Origin: Chloroflexota bacterium
GTDB taxonomy: Bacteria > Chloroflexota > Dehalococcoidia > SAR202 > UBA11138
Direction of reading: 5' to 3'
Length of the DNA stretch: 6,220 bases
Assembly: GCA_022566975.1 (NCBI GenBank)
Contig: JADFHV010000135.1
Location: forward strand, 1 to 6,220
A program made the position numbers and the translations under genes. Numbering within the stretch: position 1 is the first letter of the stretch; each line of letters begins with the position of its first letter. Shown one piece after another: positions 1 to 6,220 of this stretch. The notes beneath the pieces are model-generated. The model saw only the letters and a program-made list of their open reading frames with translations, was not told where the DNA came from and did no database searches.

Positions 1-190
1 TCTGCGTACCCATCCGCACATGCCAGTCCAGGGCTTCGTCTGGCGAATAACTTTCAAATTCCATCTTGCCGCGCTTCGGGTGGCCCAATACTAGGCGAAA
101 AGACCGCCTGATACAAGACGAGGCGTGGCGTGTCCGCGGTGCACATAATCCGGGTAGGATAACCCCCACGATAGCGCCGCTCCCAAGCAT
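1..190 (-). CDS. Possible partial ORF running off the left edge, unknown function
   Basis: On the minus strand a frame opens after an in-frame TAG near 220 and stays open to the window edge, so its end is not seen. It could begin at the ATG at 190-188 (63 codons visible) or at the ATG at 64-62 (21 codons visible, starting MEFESYSPDEALDW). The acidic, tryptophan-containing stretch after the second ATG looks more protein-like than the basic, cysteine-containing stretch before it. Neither start has a good Shine-Dalgarno sequence, codon use is mixed, and the plus strand is also open here in one frame. I recognise no family. It may be the true start of a leftward gene or chance. Confidence 0.2.
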   Translation of the reverse strand, partial: MLGSGAIVGVILPGLCAPRTRHASSCIRRSFRLVLGHPKRGKMEFESYSPDEALDWHVRMGTQ

Positions 191-678
191 GATTAGAGGT
201 CGCAATGTCCCAGGATACTGCTACCGAATCGTATTTCTTTCTGACCCAATGGCTCAGAACCTGATGGCTCAGGCTCAGCAACCAAGTCCGTCACCTGTTG
301 TACGAGTCGGTGGCCATATCGACGGTGCCGGCATGCGCCCCTGATTGTGCGGGCGCTGTCGCGACGGGCGATTCTGGGGGCGTAGCCGCCTGGTACGGTG
401 CCGACAGGATTTCAGGGATTAGCGAGTTCCTTGACTAGCGCCAGGGTGAGCAGTTTGGAAGCCCTGGTAGAATCCCAACAACCAGGTGGCTGATAGCCCG
501 ACCGAGCACGTCGGTTCCAACGGAATCCGAGCGGGATGTCTTTGCCGCAACGTTGAACATACAAGACGGGCCGGTCCAGGCGTAGGAGATCGTTTGGGTG
601 GGCTTGGCCTGACCTCGAACGAAAGTAGTAAAGGTCAATTTGGTTCGGGTGGCGAGCAGGCCCAGCGGATTATGATTC

Positions 679-699
679 CGGGGAGTTCGCATCTCCCCG
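679..699. other. 7-bp GC-rich hairpin upstream of the lectin gene
   Basis: CGGGGAG (679-685) and CTCCCCG (693-699) are perfect inverted repeats around a 7-base loop. No immediate T-run follows on either strand, so a classic intrinsic terminator is not supported, although the plus strand becomes A/T-rich about 10 bases later (708-724). The hairpin ends 65 bases before the proposed TTG start and could lie in the leader of that gene. Confidence 0.3.
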
Positions 700-754
700 T
701 AACCGATCCAAACAATTTATTTTGGTGCGCCGGATTCTGCCCGCCTGATGCAAT

Positions 755-758
755 AGGA
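755..758 (+). promoter_or_regulatory. Weak Shine-Dalgarno supporting a TTG start
   Basis: AGGA lies 6 bases before the TTG at 765-767. This is the only place where a usable start codon, a ribosome binding site and a signal peptide of normal length line up. Other in-frame starts (ATG 672, GTG 486) would put 31 or 93 extra residues in front of the signal peptide and have no better binding site. Confidence 0.4.
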
Positions 759-764
759 TATAGC

Positions 765-1403
765 TTGCTGAGTAATCACTTAGACGTACTGTTTAAGCAG
801 ATCGTCGCTATATTGGTTACAACCCTCGCAGCGTTGGTACTTGTCGGGGCCTGTACGAATTCGAACGAACAGGATTCAACGAGTCCCGCGGTTACACAGG
901 ATGTAGTCACGCCTGAGGTGGCAGAATCGGAGCAGGTGAGCGAGCAAGGTGTGTTCCTGCGGGTGATCGCGCCGCTTGACGAAGCACGGGGCTACTGTTT
1001 GGATATCCCAGGTCACATGTCGGGCGTACGAATAGAGAGTCCGCTGCAGATGCATACCTGTAAGCACGGGATATGGAACCAGGACGGACGGTTTGACGTG
1101 GTCGCTCTCGGGAACGGTGTGTTACGCATGCCTCACTATCAGCTGTGCCTGCAGGCCGAGAACACCTCGATCGGGGCTCGGCTGCTCCTGGCGGGATGTA
1201 CCGAGGCGGAGCTCCAGACCTGGACACTGCAAGACTCAGGCGAAATCGCGTTGGAAGCGTTTCCTCAGATGTGCATCACGGTCGAAGAGGGACCGGGCAG
1301 AGATGCGGGTGGCCCACAATATCTGATGAAGGGCGTTGGACTTGACACTTGTGCACAGCAGGCCAGCGATCGTCAACGATGGACGACGGTGATACCCCGA
1401 TAA
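765..1403 (+). CDS. Lipoprotein with ricin-B-like (beta-trefoil) lectin domain
   Basis: From the proposed TTG start the product is 212 residues. Residues 9-29 are a hydrophobic signal segment ending in the lipobox-like LVGA before Cys30, so a lipid-anchored surface protein is predicted. Residues 31-62 form an acidic, Ser/Thr-rich linker. Residues 63-211 read as a beta-trefoil of three repeats: each carries a Cys pair (C78/C99, C128/C145, C170/C196), the first has the CLD motif (78-80), and QxW-type motifs are QTW at 151-153 and QRW at 204-206, with a degenerate GIW at 102-104. This matches the ricin B family, whose domains bind sugars, often appended to glycoside hydrolases; here the domain stands alone. 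The ligand is unknown. The gene converges on the minus-strand operon and has no partner on its own strand. Codon use is less GC-biased than in the operon. The start is uncertain because the frame stays open upstream; an alternative ATG lies at 672. Confidence 0.7.
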   Translation: MLSNHLDVLFKQIVAILVTTLAALVLVGACTNSNEQDSTSPAVTQDVVTPEVAESEQVSEQGVFLRVIAPLDEARGYCLDIPGHMSGVRIESPLQMHTCKHGIWNQDGRFDVVALGNGVLRMPHYQLCLQAENTSIGARLLLAGCTEAELQTWTLQDSGEIALEAFPQMCITVEEGPGRDAGGPQYLMKGVGLDTCAQQASDRQRWTTVIPR

Positions 1404-1431
1404 CTCCTCCGTCAGGAGCTGTGAAACGGGG
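1395..1431. terminator. Nested stem-loop at the end of the lectin gene
   Basis: CCCCG (1395-1399) can pair with CGGGG (1427-1431), enclosing an inner hairpin CTCCT (1404-1408) / AGGAG (1414-1418). The structure overlaps the TAA stop of the lectin gene and lies in a convergent gap, where a bidirectional terminator would be useful. No T-run follows on either strand, so intrinsic termination is only a possibility. Confidence 0.25.
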
Positions 1432-1479
1432 CTCTAGCGGTACGAGTCGGGACCAGGGGCCGCTCGGGCGTTAAAGTTA

Positions 1480-1500
1480 GGGCCGGTGGCTCAGCTGGAT
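1480..1500 (+). other. Possible tRNA 5'-end remnant
   Basis: The stretch reads like tRNA positions 1-21: a GGGCCGG acceptor half, TG at positions 8-9, then GCTCAGCTGGAT matching the D-arm consensus. The D-stem partner GAGC does not follow, and no anticodon arm or T-arm (GGTTCGAATCC-like) is found before the synthetase gene, so it is not a working tRNA. It may be a remnant at a recombination point, or chance. Confidence 0.2.
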
Positions 1501-1539
1501 TCGCGTACACGTCGTCACCACGAACGGTAAGCTAGCGTC

Positions 1540-3183
<1,644 letters not shown>

Positions 3184-3188
3184 TGATT

Positions 3189-3194
3189 TCTCCT
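3189..3194 (-). promoter_or_regulatory. Shine-Dalgarno fixing the GTG start of the synthetase
   Basis: On the minus strand AGGAGA lies 5 bases before the GTG at 3183-3181. The following residues (DQAYLIGDYHETYRSF) fit a normal N-terminus for this family, so the non-ATG start is preferred over any internal ATG. Confidence 0.6.
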
Positions 3195-3229
3195 GTTACG
3201 TGCCGACCGCGTCCGCACTGGCCGCTATC

Positions 3230-3311
3230 ACCCCCTTCTCAATCTTCCCCCTGAGGGGGAAGAGGTCTTATCCTCTCCCCCGTCGAACGGGGGAGAGTTA
3301 GAGAGGGGGGT
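3230..3311. repeat. 82-base palindromic intergenic element with two perfect hairpins
   Basis: The element is bounded by imperfect inverted ends: ACCCCCTTCTC at 3230-3240 and, read on the other strand from 3311, ACCCCCCTCTC. Inside lie two perfect hairpins: CTTCCCCC/GGGGGAAG (3244-3251 and 3255-3262, loop TGA) and an 11-bp stem CTCTCCCCCGT/ACGGGGGAGAG (3273-3283 and 3287-3297, loop CGA). It sits between the CoA-transferase and synthetase genes. Two clustered hairpins with inverted ends recall REP/BIME-like or MITE-like intergenic repeats. No T-run follows the stems in the transcribed direction, so a simple terminator is less likely; it could stabilise or attenuate the operon transcript. Confidence 0.8.
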
Positions 3312-3353
3312 ATTTGGGCTCGCGTCAGCCCGCATCTCAACGCTGACAGAAAG

Positions 3354-4475
3354 CTAGACGTCCCTTGACGCCTGCGCCGCCGTGGCCGGTGTGCTCCCGA
3401 GCTCGTTCTTGAGGGACGAGCCGTGCTCGTCAAGCTCTGGAGGACCGCCCTTGGGGCCGGGGCGCTTCCCTGAAAATCGCGCCGGCTGGGCGACGAATCG
3501 GTCTGGCCCGATATCCGAGAATACTCCCCGCGAGATCAGCTGGGGCGAGTCCAAGACCTGCTCCAGCCCGACGACCACGGCGCCCGGAACGTCATGTTTC
3601 TCGAGACGCCGCTCCCACTCCTCCGCCGTTAGGCCGCGAAAGACCGTCTCGAGCCGCTCGACGATCTGGTCCCGCTGGGCCATACGCTCGCTGAACTTCA
3701 GCCCGGCCAGGTCGTCCAGCCCGGCGCCGGTGCAGAAACGGGCCCAGAAGTGGTCTTCGTGCACGATGCCCAGGCTGAACCAGCGCCCGTCGGCACACCG
3801 GAAAAGGCCGTAGTGCGGTATGGATGTGATGTTGGGGGACTCGTCTGGCCCCCGGCCAATCTGTCCTATGTCCGGACCGAGGAGCGATAGCGCCGCTTCG
3901 GTCATGGAGAGATCAATGAATGTCCCTTCGCCGGACCGCTCTCTGCCGTTGAGGGCCGCCAGTACCATTATGGCCGCATAGAGGCCCGACGCCAGGTCCG
4001 ACACGAGAACCGGCGGCGGCCACGGCCGCCCCTCGATGATCGACTGGACCCCCAGATAGCCGGCGAGGGCGAGGTAGTTGACGTCGTGGCCGGGCCGGTC
4101 TCGCCAGGGTCCGTCCTGGCCGAAGCCGGATATCGAGCAATAGACGAGCGACCCGTGTCCTTGTGACAGGGTGGCGTGATCGGCCCCGAGCCGCTCGGCG
4201 ACACCCGGACGCCATCCCTCCAGCACCACGTCGGCGGCCTTTGCCAGCGCCGCCAGCGTCTCCCGGTCCGCCCTGGTCTTCAGGTCGAGGACGATGCTCT
4301 CCTTTCCACGATTCAGGGCCGCCCACATCCCGGAAGCGCTGCGGCGGAGTGGGTCTCCGGAGGGCGGCTCCACCTTGATCACGCGGGCGCCCAGGTCGGC
4401 CAGGGTCATCGAGCAGAAGGGCCCGGGCAGGTTCACGGTCAGGTCAACCACGGTGATGTGGGACAGAGGGCGCAT
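3354..4475 (-). CDS. Family III CoA-transferase / alpha-methylacyl-CoA racemase-like protein (CaiB/BaiF)
   Basis: A 373-residue cytoplasmic protein of the CaiB/BaiF fold, which moves CoA between carboxylic acids or, in racemase members, epimerises the alpha carbon of branched acyl-CoAs. Family marks: LADLGARVIKVEPPSGDP (25-42), NRGKESIVLDLK (55-66), EGWRPGVAERLG (86-97), SGFGQDGPW (116-124), then GHDVNYLALAG (129-139) with the transferase nucleophile position Asp131. His130, Asp160 (VSDLASG) and Glu240 (HEDHFW) fall where alpha-methylacyl-CoA racemase has its catalytic His/Asp/Glu, so both activities remain open. The ATG at 4475 is chosen because the family N-terminus begins there, 2 bases after the stop of the preceding gene; no strong binding site is seen, so translational coupling is likely. 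A frame extending upstream to 4553 would only overlap that gene. The C-terminal 20 residues are low-complexity. Complete and intact. Confidence 0.9.
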   Translation of the reverse strand: MRPLSHITVVDLTVNLPGPFCSMTLADLGARVIKVEPPSGDPLRRSASGMWAALNRGKESIVLDLKTRADRETLAALAKAADVVLEGWRPGVAERLGADHATLSQGHGSLVYCSISGFGQDGPWRDRPGHDVNYLALAGYLGVQSIIEGRPWPPPVLVSDLASGLYAAIMVLAALNGRERSGEGTFIDLSMTEAALSLLGPDIGQIGRGPDESPNITSIPHYGLFRCADGRWFSLGIVHEDHFWARFCTGAGLDDLAGLKFSERMAQRDQIVERLETVFRGLTAEEWERRLEKHDVPGAVVVGLEQVLDSPQLISRGVFSDIGPDRFVAQPARFSGKRPGPKGGPPELDEHGSSLKNELGSTPATAAQASRDV

Positions 4476-4477
4476 AG

Positions 4478-5509
4478 CTAGTCGGCCCCGAGCTCCCGCC
4501 GGACGATCTGAGTGCCTTTCACCAGGGCCTCCAGCTTCAGGTACGAGAGCCACCTGGGGAGCTGGAAGAAACCGCAGTCAGGACTGACGTAGAGCTTCTC
4601 GGGAGGAACGTACTTCAGGAACTCTCGAATGCGCTCGGCAACGTCCTCGGGGGTCTCGACATAGAAAGACTTGATGTCTACGACACCTGCGCCCAGTTCT
4701 CTGTCTATCGAGTGCTCCTTCCAGAGGTCGCTCTCGCGCATCTCTCGGTTGGCGAACTCGAACACGAGCTGCTCGGCGTTGGCCTCTAACAGCTCTGGGA
4801 ACATCCACCCGTACATTCGTTTGCCCCGAGGCCGGCTCGTCAGGTTTCCGAAGCAGACGTGCAGCGCCAGCTTGGCGTCTACGCCCTCCACGCACGCGTT
4901 GTAGAGCTCTACCCAGTCCTTGACCGTGCCTGGGATGACGGCATAGGAGGGCTCGTCCAGCTGGATGAAGTCGGCACCGACCTCGACCAGCGCCTTCAAC
5001 TCCTTGTTGATGAGCCGGGCAAACTCCCACGCCAGCTCCAGCCGGTCCTTGTACCCCTCCCTGGGCCGTATGTGCATGGTTAGCGTCAGAGCACCGGGAC
5101 AGGTTGCCTTCAGCGGTCTCTCGGTGCGCGTCCGCGCGTACTGAAACTCCTCGACGATTCCAAGACCCTGGGGCAGCGTCACCTTATCGACGGTGTGGTA
5201 CCTGGGCGGCGTGTCGTAGCCGTCGAGGCCGACTTTGCGGAGGGGAGGATCGCGCTCGATCCCTGTCATCAGCTTGTAGAAACTCTGGACGAAGTACCAG
5301 CGACGCATCTCGCCGTCGCTGATGATGTCTATGCCCGCGCGCTCCTGGTCCATAATGGCCATGTTGACGGCGTCGTCGTAGGTCTCCTTGACGTCCGTCG
5401 GGCCGTAGTTGCCCTTCTCAATCTCGTCTCGAGCAGTCCAGAGCCAGCTGGGAGTCGCGTAGCTGCCGATGACCGTGGTGGGGATGATTGGCAGCGACTT
5501 CTCGGGCAT
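4478..5509 (-). CDS. MetE-core (cobalamin-independent methionine synthase-like) zinc alkyl/methyltransferase
   Basis: A 343-residue protein matching the C-terminal catalytic barrel of cobalamin-independent methionine synthase, without the N-terminal half of full MetE; stand-alone core forms are known in archaea and many bacteria. Residues 11-16 (TTVIGS) begin the barrel; FIQLDEPSYA (181-190) is the conserved DEP strand. The zinc site appears complete: His217 and Cys219 in LHVCFGN, a Glu (probably Glu251 in VFEFANRE), and Cys312 in SPDCGFF. The known reaction transfers a methyl group to homocysteine; relatives include epoxyalkane:coenzyme M transferase, so another thiol or alkyl donor is possible. 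It is the first gene of the operon, with promoter at 5543-5571 and AAGGAGG 7 bases before the ATG at 5509. The frame continues 93 codons further upstream, but that part covers the promoter and is antisense to the lipocalin-like gene, so it was discarded. Confidence 0.88.
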   Translation of the reverse strand: MPEKSLPIIPTTVIGSYATPSWLWTARDEIEKGNYGPTDVKETYDDAVNMAIMDQERAGIDIISDGEMRRWYFVQSFYKLMTGIERDPPLRKVGLDGYDTPPRYHTVDKVTLPQGLGIVEEFQYARTRTERPLKATCPGALTLTMHIRPREGYKDRLELAWEFARLINKELKALVEVGADFIQLDEPSYAVIPGTVKDWVELYNACVEGVDAKLALHVCFGNLTSRPRGKRMYGWMFPELLEANAEQLVFEFANREMRESDLWKEHSIDRELGAGVVDIKSFYVETPEDVAERIREFLKYVPPEKLYVSPDCGFFQLPRWLSYLKLEALVKGTQIVRRELGAD

Positions 5510-5516
5510 ACGACCG

Positions 5517-5523
5517 CCTCCTT
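5517..5523 (-). promoter_or_regulatory. Strong Shine-Dalgarno of the MetE-like gene
   Basis: On the minus strand AAGGAGG lies 7 bases before the ATG at 5509-5507. It decides the start against the much longer open frame reaching 5788. Confidence 0.85.
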
Positions 5524-5542
5524 GCGCGTTTGGAGCGTCCCA

Positions 5543-5571
5543 ATTATAGGAACCGCCGATAGACGGGTCAA
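5543..5571 (-). promoter_or_regulatory. Near-consensus sigma70-type promoter of the three-gene operon
   Basis: Read on the minus strand: -35 TTGACC (5571-5566), a 17-base spacer, and a perfect -10 TATAAT (5548-5543). Transcription would begin near 5536, giving a leader of about 27 bases with the AAGGAGG binding site inside it. The close match suggests strong basal transcription. Confidence 0.8.
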
Positions 5572-5640
5572 GGACAGAGGCTCGGCCTCCGCCGGGTGGT
5601 GTAGAGGCTTGCCAGGTGCCCGTGAAGAGGCCGTGTCCGG
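5572..5640. promoter_or_regulatory. Centre of the divergent promoter region, possible operator repeats
   Basis: Between the two facing-away promoters AGAGGC occurs three times on the plus strand (5576-5581, 5603-5608, 5626-5631). GGACA...CTC (5572-5583) is an imperfect inverted match, 9 of 12, to 5627-5638. Such repeats could bind a regulator controlling both directions, but the spacings of 27 and 23 bases are irregular and short GC-rich repeats arise easily by chance. Confidence 0.2.
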
Positions 5641-5643
5641 GCC

Positions 5644-5672
5644 TTGACTTCCTCGGGACGTATGGGGATGAT
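5644..5672 (+). promoter_or_regulatory. Candidate sigma70-type promoter of the lipocalin-like gene
   Basis: TTGACT (5644-5649), a 17-base spacer, then GATGAT (5667-5672), a 4-of-6 match to the -10 consensus. The expected start of transcription near 5679 leaves a short leader containing GAGGAG. It faces away from the operon promoter, so the two genes form a divergent pair. Confidence 0.5.
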
Positions 5673-5690
5673 ATGGCTATCCGACAGGAT

Positions 5691-5696
5691 GAGGAG
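5691..5696 (+). promoter_or_regulatory. Shine-Dalgarno of the lipocalin-like gene
   Basis: GAGGAG lies 6 bases before the ATG at 5703-5705. It supports this start over the earlier in-frame codons from 5616, whose products (PVKRPCPGLDF...) have no family character. Confidence 0.65.
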
Positions 5697-5788
5697 CTTC
5701 TTATGAGTTCGCCGCTGGCCGGCGCGTGGGAACTCATCTCAGACGTACAGGAAGGGTTTGCGGTCTTCACCCAGTCGCACTTCAACAT

Positions 5789-5986
5789 CTACGTCGTGGG
5801 TAAGCCCGGGACCGGATTTGCGGGTGGTGAATCCGCCGAAGAACTGTCTGATGCCGCCTCGCGGACCATGCGCGGGTCGGGCGGGACGTACACGGTCTCC
5901 GGCTCCGCTGCCTGGCAGGCAGTGAGTGCCATCGCGACGATAAGCAGTAGACTCAGGCTGTACCAGCGTTTCTTGATAATACTCAT
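5789..5986 (-). CDS. Lipoprotein N-terminus, probably a truncated transporter substrate-binding protein
   Basis: The frame encodes 65 residues. Residues 1-23 are a textbook lipoprotein signal peptide: basic IIKKR, hydrophobic WYSLSLLLIVAMA, lipobox LTA before Cys24. The following AAEPETVYV resembles the tether of solute-binding proteins of peptide or sugar ABC transporters, where Val-rich repeats often follow. The start ATG at 5986 has GAGGAGA 7 bases upstream. From about residue 30 the frame is antisense to the lipocalin-like gene and ends at a stop (5789) in Pro/Ser-rich sequence without domain character. The simplest reading is that only the start of a longer gene remains, joined to an unrelated gene. 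A genuine small secreted lipoprotein is possible but less likely. The transporter assignment rests only on the leader style. Confidence 0.5.
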   Translation of the reverse strand: MSIIKKRWYSLSLLLIVAMALTACQAAEPETVYVPPDPRMVREAASDSSSADSPPANPVPGLPTT

Positions 5987-5993
5987 GGCGTTC

Positions 5994-6000
5994 TCTCCTC
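5994..6000 (-). promoter_or_regulatory. Shine-Dalgarno of the lipoprotein start
   Basis: GAGGAGA on the minus strand lies 7 bases before the ATG at 5986-5984. It supports the start despite the gene being cut short. Confidence 0.65.
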
Positions 6001-6009
6001 TTTCCTTAA

Positions 6010-6027
6010 ATACTCCTTATACTCCTT
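6010..6027 (-). repeat. Two tandem 9-base repeats in the lipoprotein leader
   Basis: ATACTCCTT occurs twice head-to-tail at 6010-6018 and 6019-6027. In the leader RNA of the minus-strand lipoprotein each unit reads AAGGAGTAT, so two Shine-Dalgarno-like sequences precede the true one at 5994-6000. Confidence 0.6.
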
Positions 6028-6140
6028 CAACGATTCATCTCAGCATCGACCATTACAAACTCCCGGTCGTGTGAACTATGATTTCCTGATATCACTCACC
6101 TCCCTCCGTCGATATAAAGTCATTATGCTTTGATAAGTTT

Positions 6141-6181
6141 GGTCAGGGCAGTCCCCAAAATGCGCGGTGGCTGCCCTGGCC
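6141..6181. other. 11-bp inverted repeat near the right edge
   Basis: GGTCAGGGCAG (6141-6151) pairs with CTGCCCTGGCC (6171-6181), with one G-T wobble, around a 19-base loop. On the plus strand a T-containing stretch follows (6182-6192), but it is not a clean T-run and no plus-strand gene ends just before it apart from the broken lipocalin frame. It could be an operator for the minus-strand lipoprotein, a terminator of an upstream minus-strand gene lying outside the window, or chance. Confidence 0.35.
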
Positions 6182-6220
6182 TTTCGGATTTTGCCAAGGG
6201 GGGGGTTCTGCTAAGCTCAT

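Larger units (their letters stand above)
191..764. other. Stretch without a supportable gene
   Basis: Frames are open here on both strands, but their translations are rich in Arg, Gly, Pro and Ser without domain character, and none has a good ribosome binding site. The frame of the downstream lectin gene stays open back to a GTG at 486, but the residues before its signal peptide look non-coding. Small structures seen are a 9-base direct repeat ATGGCTCAG at 249-257 and 264-272, and a hairpin at 679-699. Base composition is visibly less GC-rich than in the operon to the right. I see no tRNA, insertion sequence or CRISPR array. Confidence 0.5.
5703..6074 (+). pseudogene. Lipocalin-like domain protein, broken after about 68 codons
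   Basis: The frame encodes 123 residues from the ATG at 5703. The first 68 or so, opening SPLAGAWELISDVQEGFAVF and continuing to GGTYTVSGS (60-68), look like bacterial lipocalin-like proteins: a G-x-W motif at the start of the first strand, then further beta strands. Such proteins are usually around 130-150 residues. From about residue 70 the sequence is the reverse complement of a lipoprotein signal peptide and leader encoded on the other strand, and it loses lipocalin character (hydrophobic LYQRFLIILMAF, then Thr/Ser/Pro-rich). The second half of the barrel is therefore missing. The start has a good binding site and a candidate promoter, so the front end looks authentic; the remaining protein is unlikely to fold as a barrel. 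The break lies near 5900-5917. It could be a genuine rearrangement or an assembly chimera. Confidence 0.6.

Noticed and set aside
486..764. N-terminal extension of the lectin lipoprotein from GTG 486 or ATG 672
   Set aside because: The residues have no recognisable character and would bury the signal peptide in mid-protein; no good binding site precedes either start.
300..1450. 11-base direct repeat GTACGAGTCGG at 300-310 and 1440-1450
   Set aside because: A repeat of this length is expected by chance in a window of this size, and nothing around the copies is similar.
4476..4553. 26-codon N-terminal extension of the CoA-transferase
   Set aside because: It overlaps the end of the MetE-like gene, whereas the family N-terminus begins at the ATG at 4475.
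5510..5788. 93-codon N-terminal extension of the MetE-like protein
   Set aside because: It overlaps the operon promoter and binding site, is antisense to the lipocalin-like start, and has no family character; the ATG at 5509 is well supported.
6027..6095. 22-codon minus-strand frame (GTG start, TGA stop) upstream of the lipoprotein
   Set aside because: GGAGG lies 7 bases before the GTG, but the peptide has no features and a frame this short is easily random; kept only as a remark.
6198..6205. Run of eight G near the right edge
   Set aside because: It may matter for slippage or assembly quality, but no gene reads through it in the window, so no biological claim is possible.

Overview
The window looks like a chromosomal fragment of an uncultured, fairly GC-rich bacterium, most probably a Chloroflexota member of the SAR202/Dehalococcoidia kind. 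That placement is an inference from the gene families (stand-alone MetE-core protein, family III CoA-transferase, ACSM-like acyl-CoA synthetase, transporter-type lipoprotein start) and from a palindromic GC-rich repeat between genes. No marker gene settles the taxonomy.

Layout. Positions 1-764 hold almost nothing that can be defended: a weak open frame running off the left edge on the minus strand, a 7-bp hairpin, and no convincing complete gene. Positions 765-1403 (+) encode a lipoprotein with a ricin-B-like beta-trefoil domain, probably starting at TTG. A 136-base convergent gap follows, holding a nested stem-loop and a 21-base stretch that resembles the 5' end of a tRNA. From 5509 down to 1540 a three-gene operon runs on the minus strand: a MetE-core zinc methyltransferase homologue, a family III (CaiB/BaiF) CoA-transferase/racemase, and an AMP-forming acyl-CoA synthetase. 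A near-consensus sigma70-type promoter (TTGACC, 17 bases, TATAAT) sits just upstream. The first two genes are 2 bases apart; the last two are separated by 170 bases containing an 82-base palindromic repeat with two perfect hairpins.

Positions 5511-5702 are a divergent promoter region. Rightward from it runs a lipocalin-like gene that is recognisable for only about 68 codons. It then runs into the reverse complement of a lipoprotein signal peptide (minus strand, start at 5986). Two gene starts therefore face each other and collide near 5900-5917, which suggests a rearrangement or an assembly chimera. The last 146 bases are more AT-rich and carry an 11-bp inverted repeat.

Together the operon suggests activation of an organic acid as its CoA thioester (synthetase), CoA exchange or alpha-carbon epimerisation (CaiB-like protein), and a zinc-thiolate alkyl or methyl transfer (MetE-like protein). 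The substrate cannot be read from the sequence. I do not see a clearly new system; the operon, the palindromic element and the colliding gene starts are the items most worth checking.
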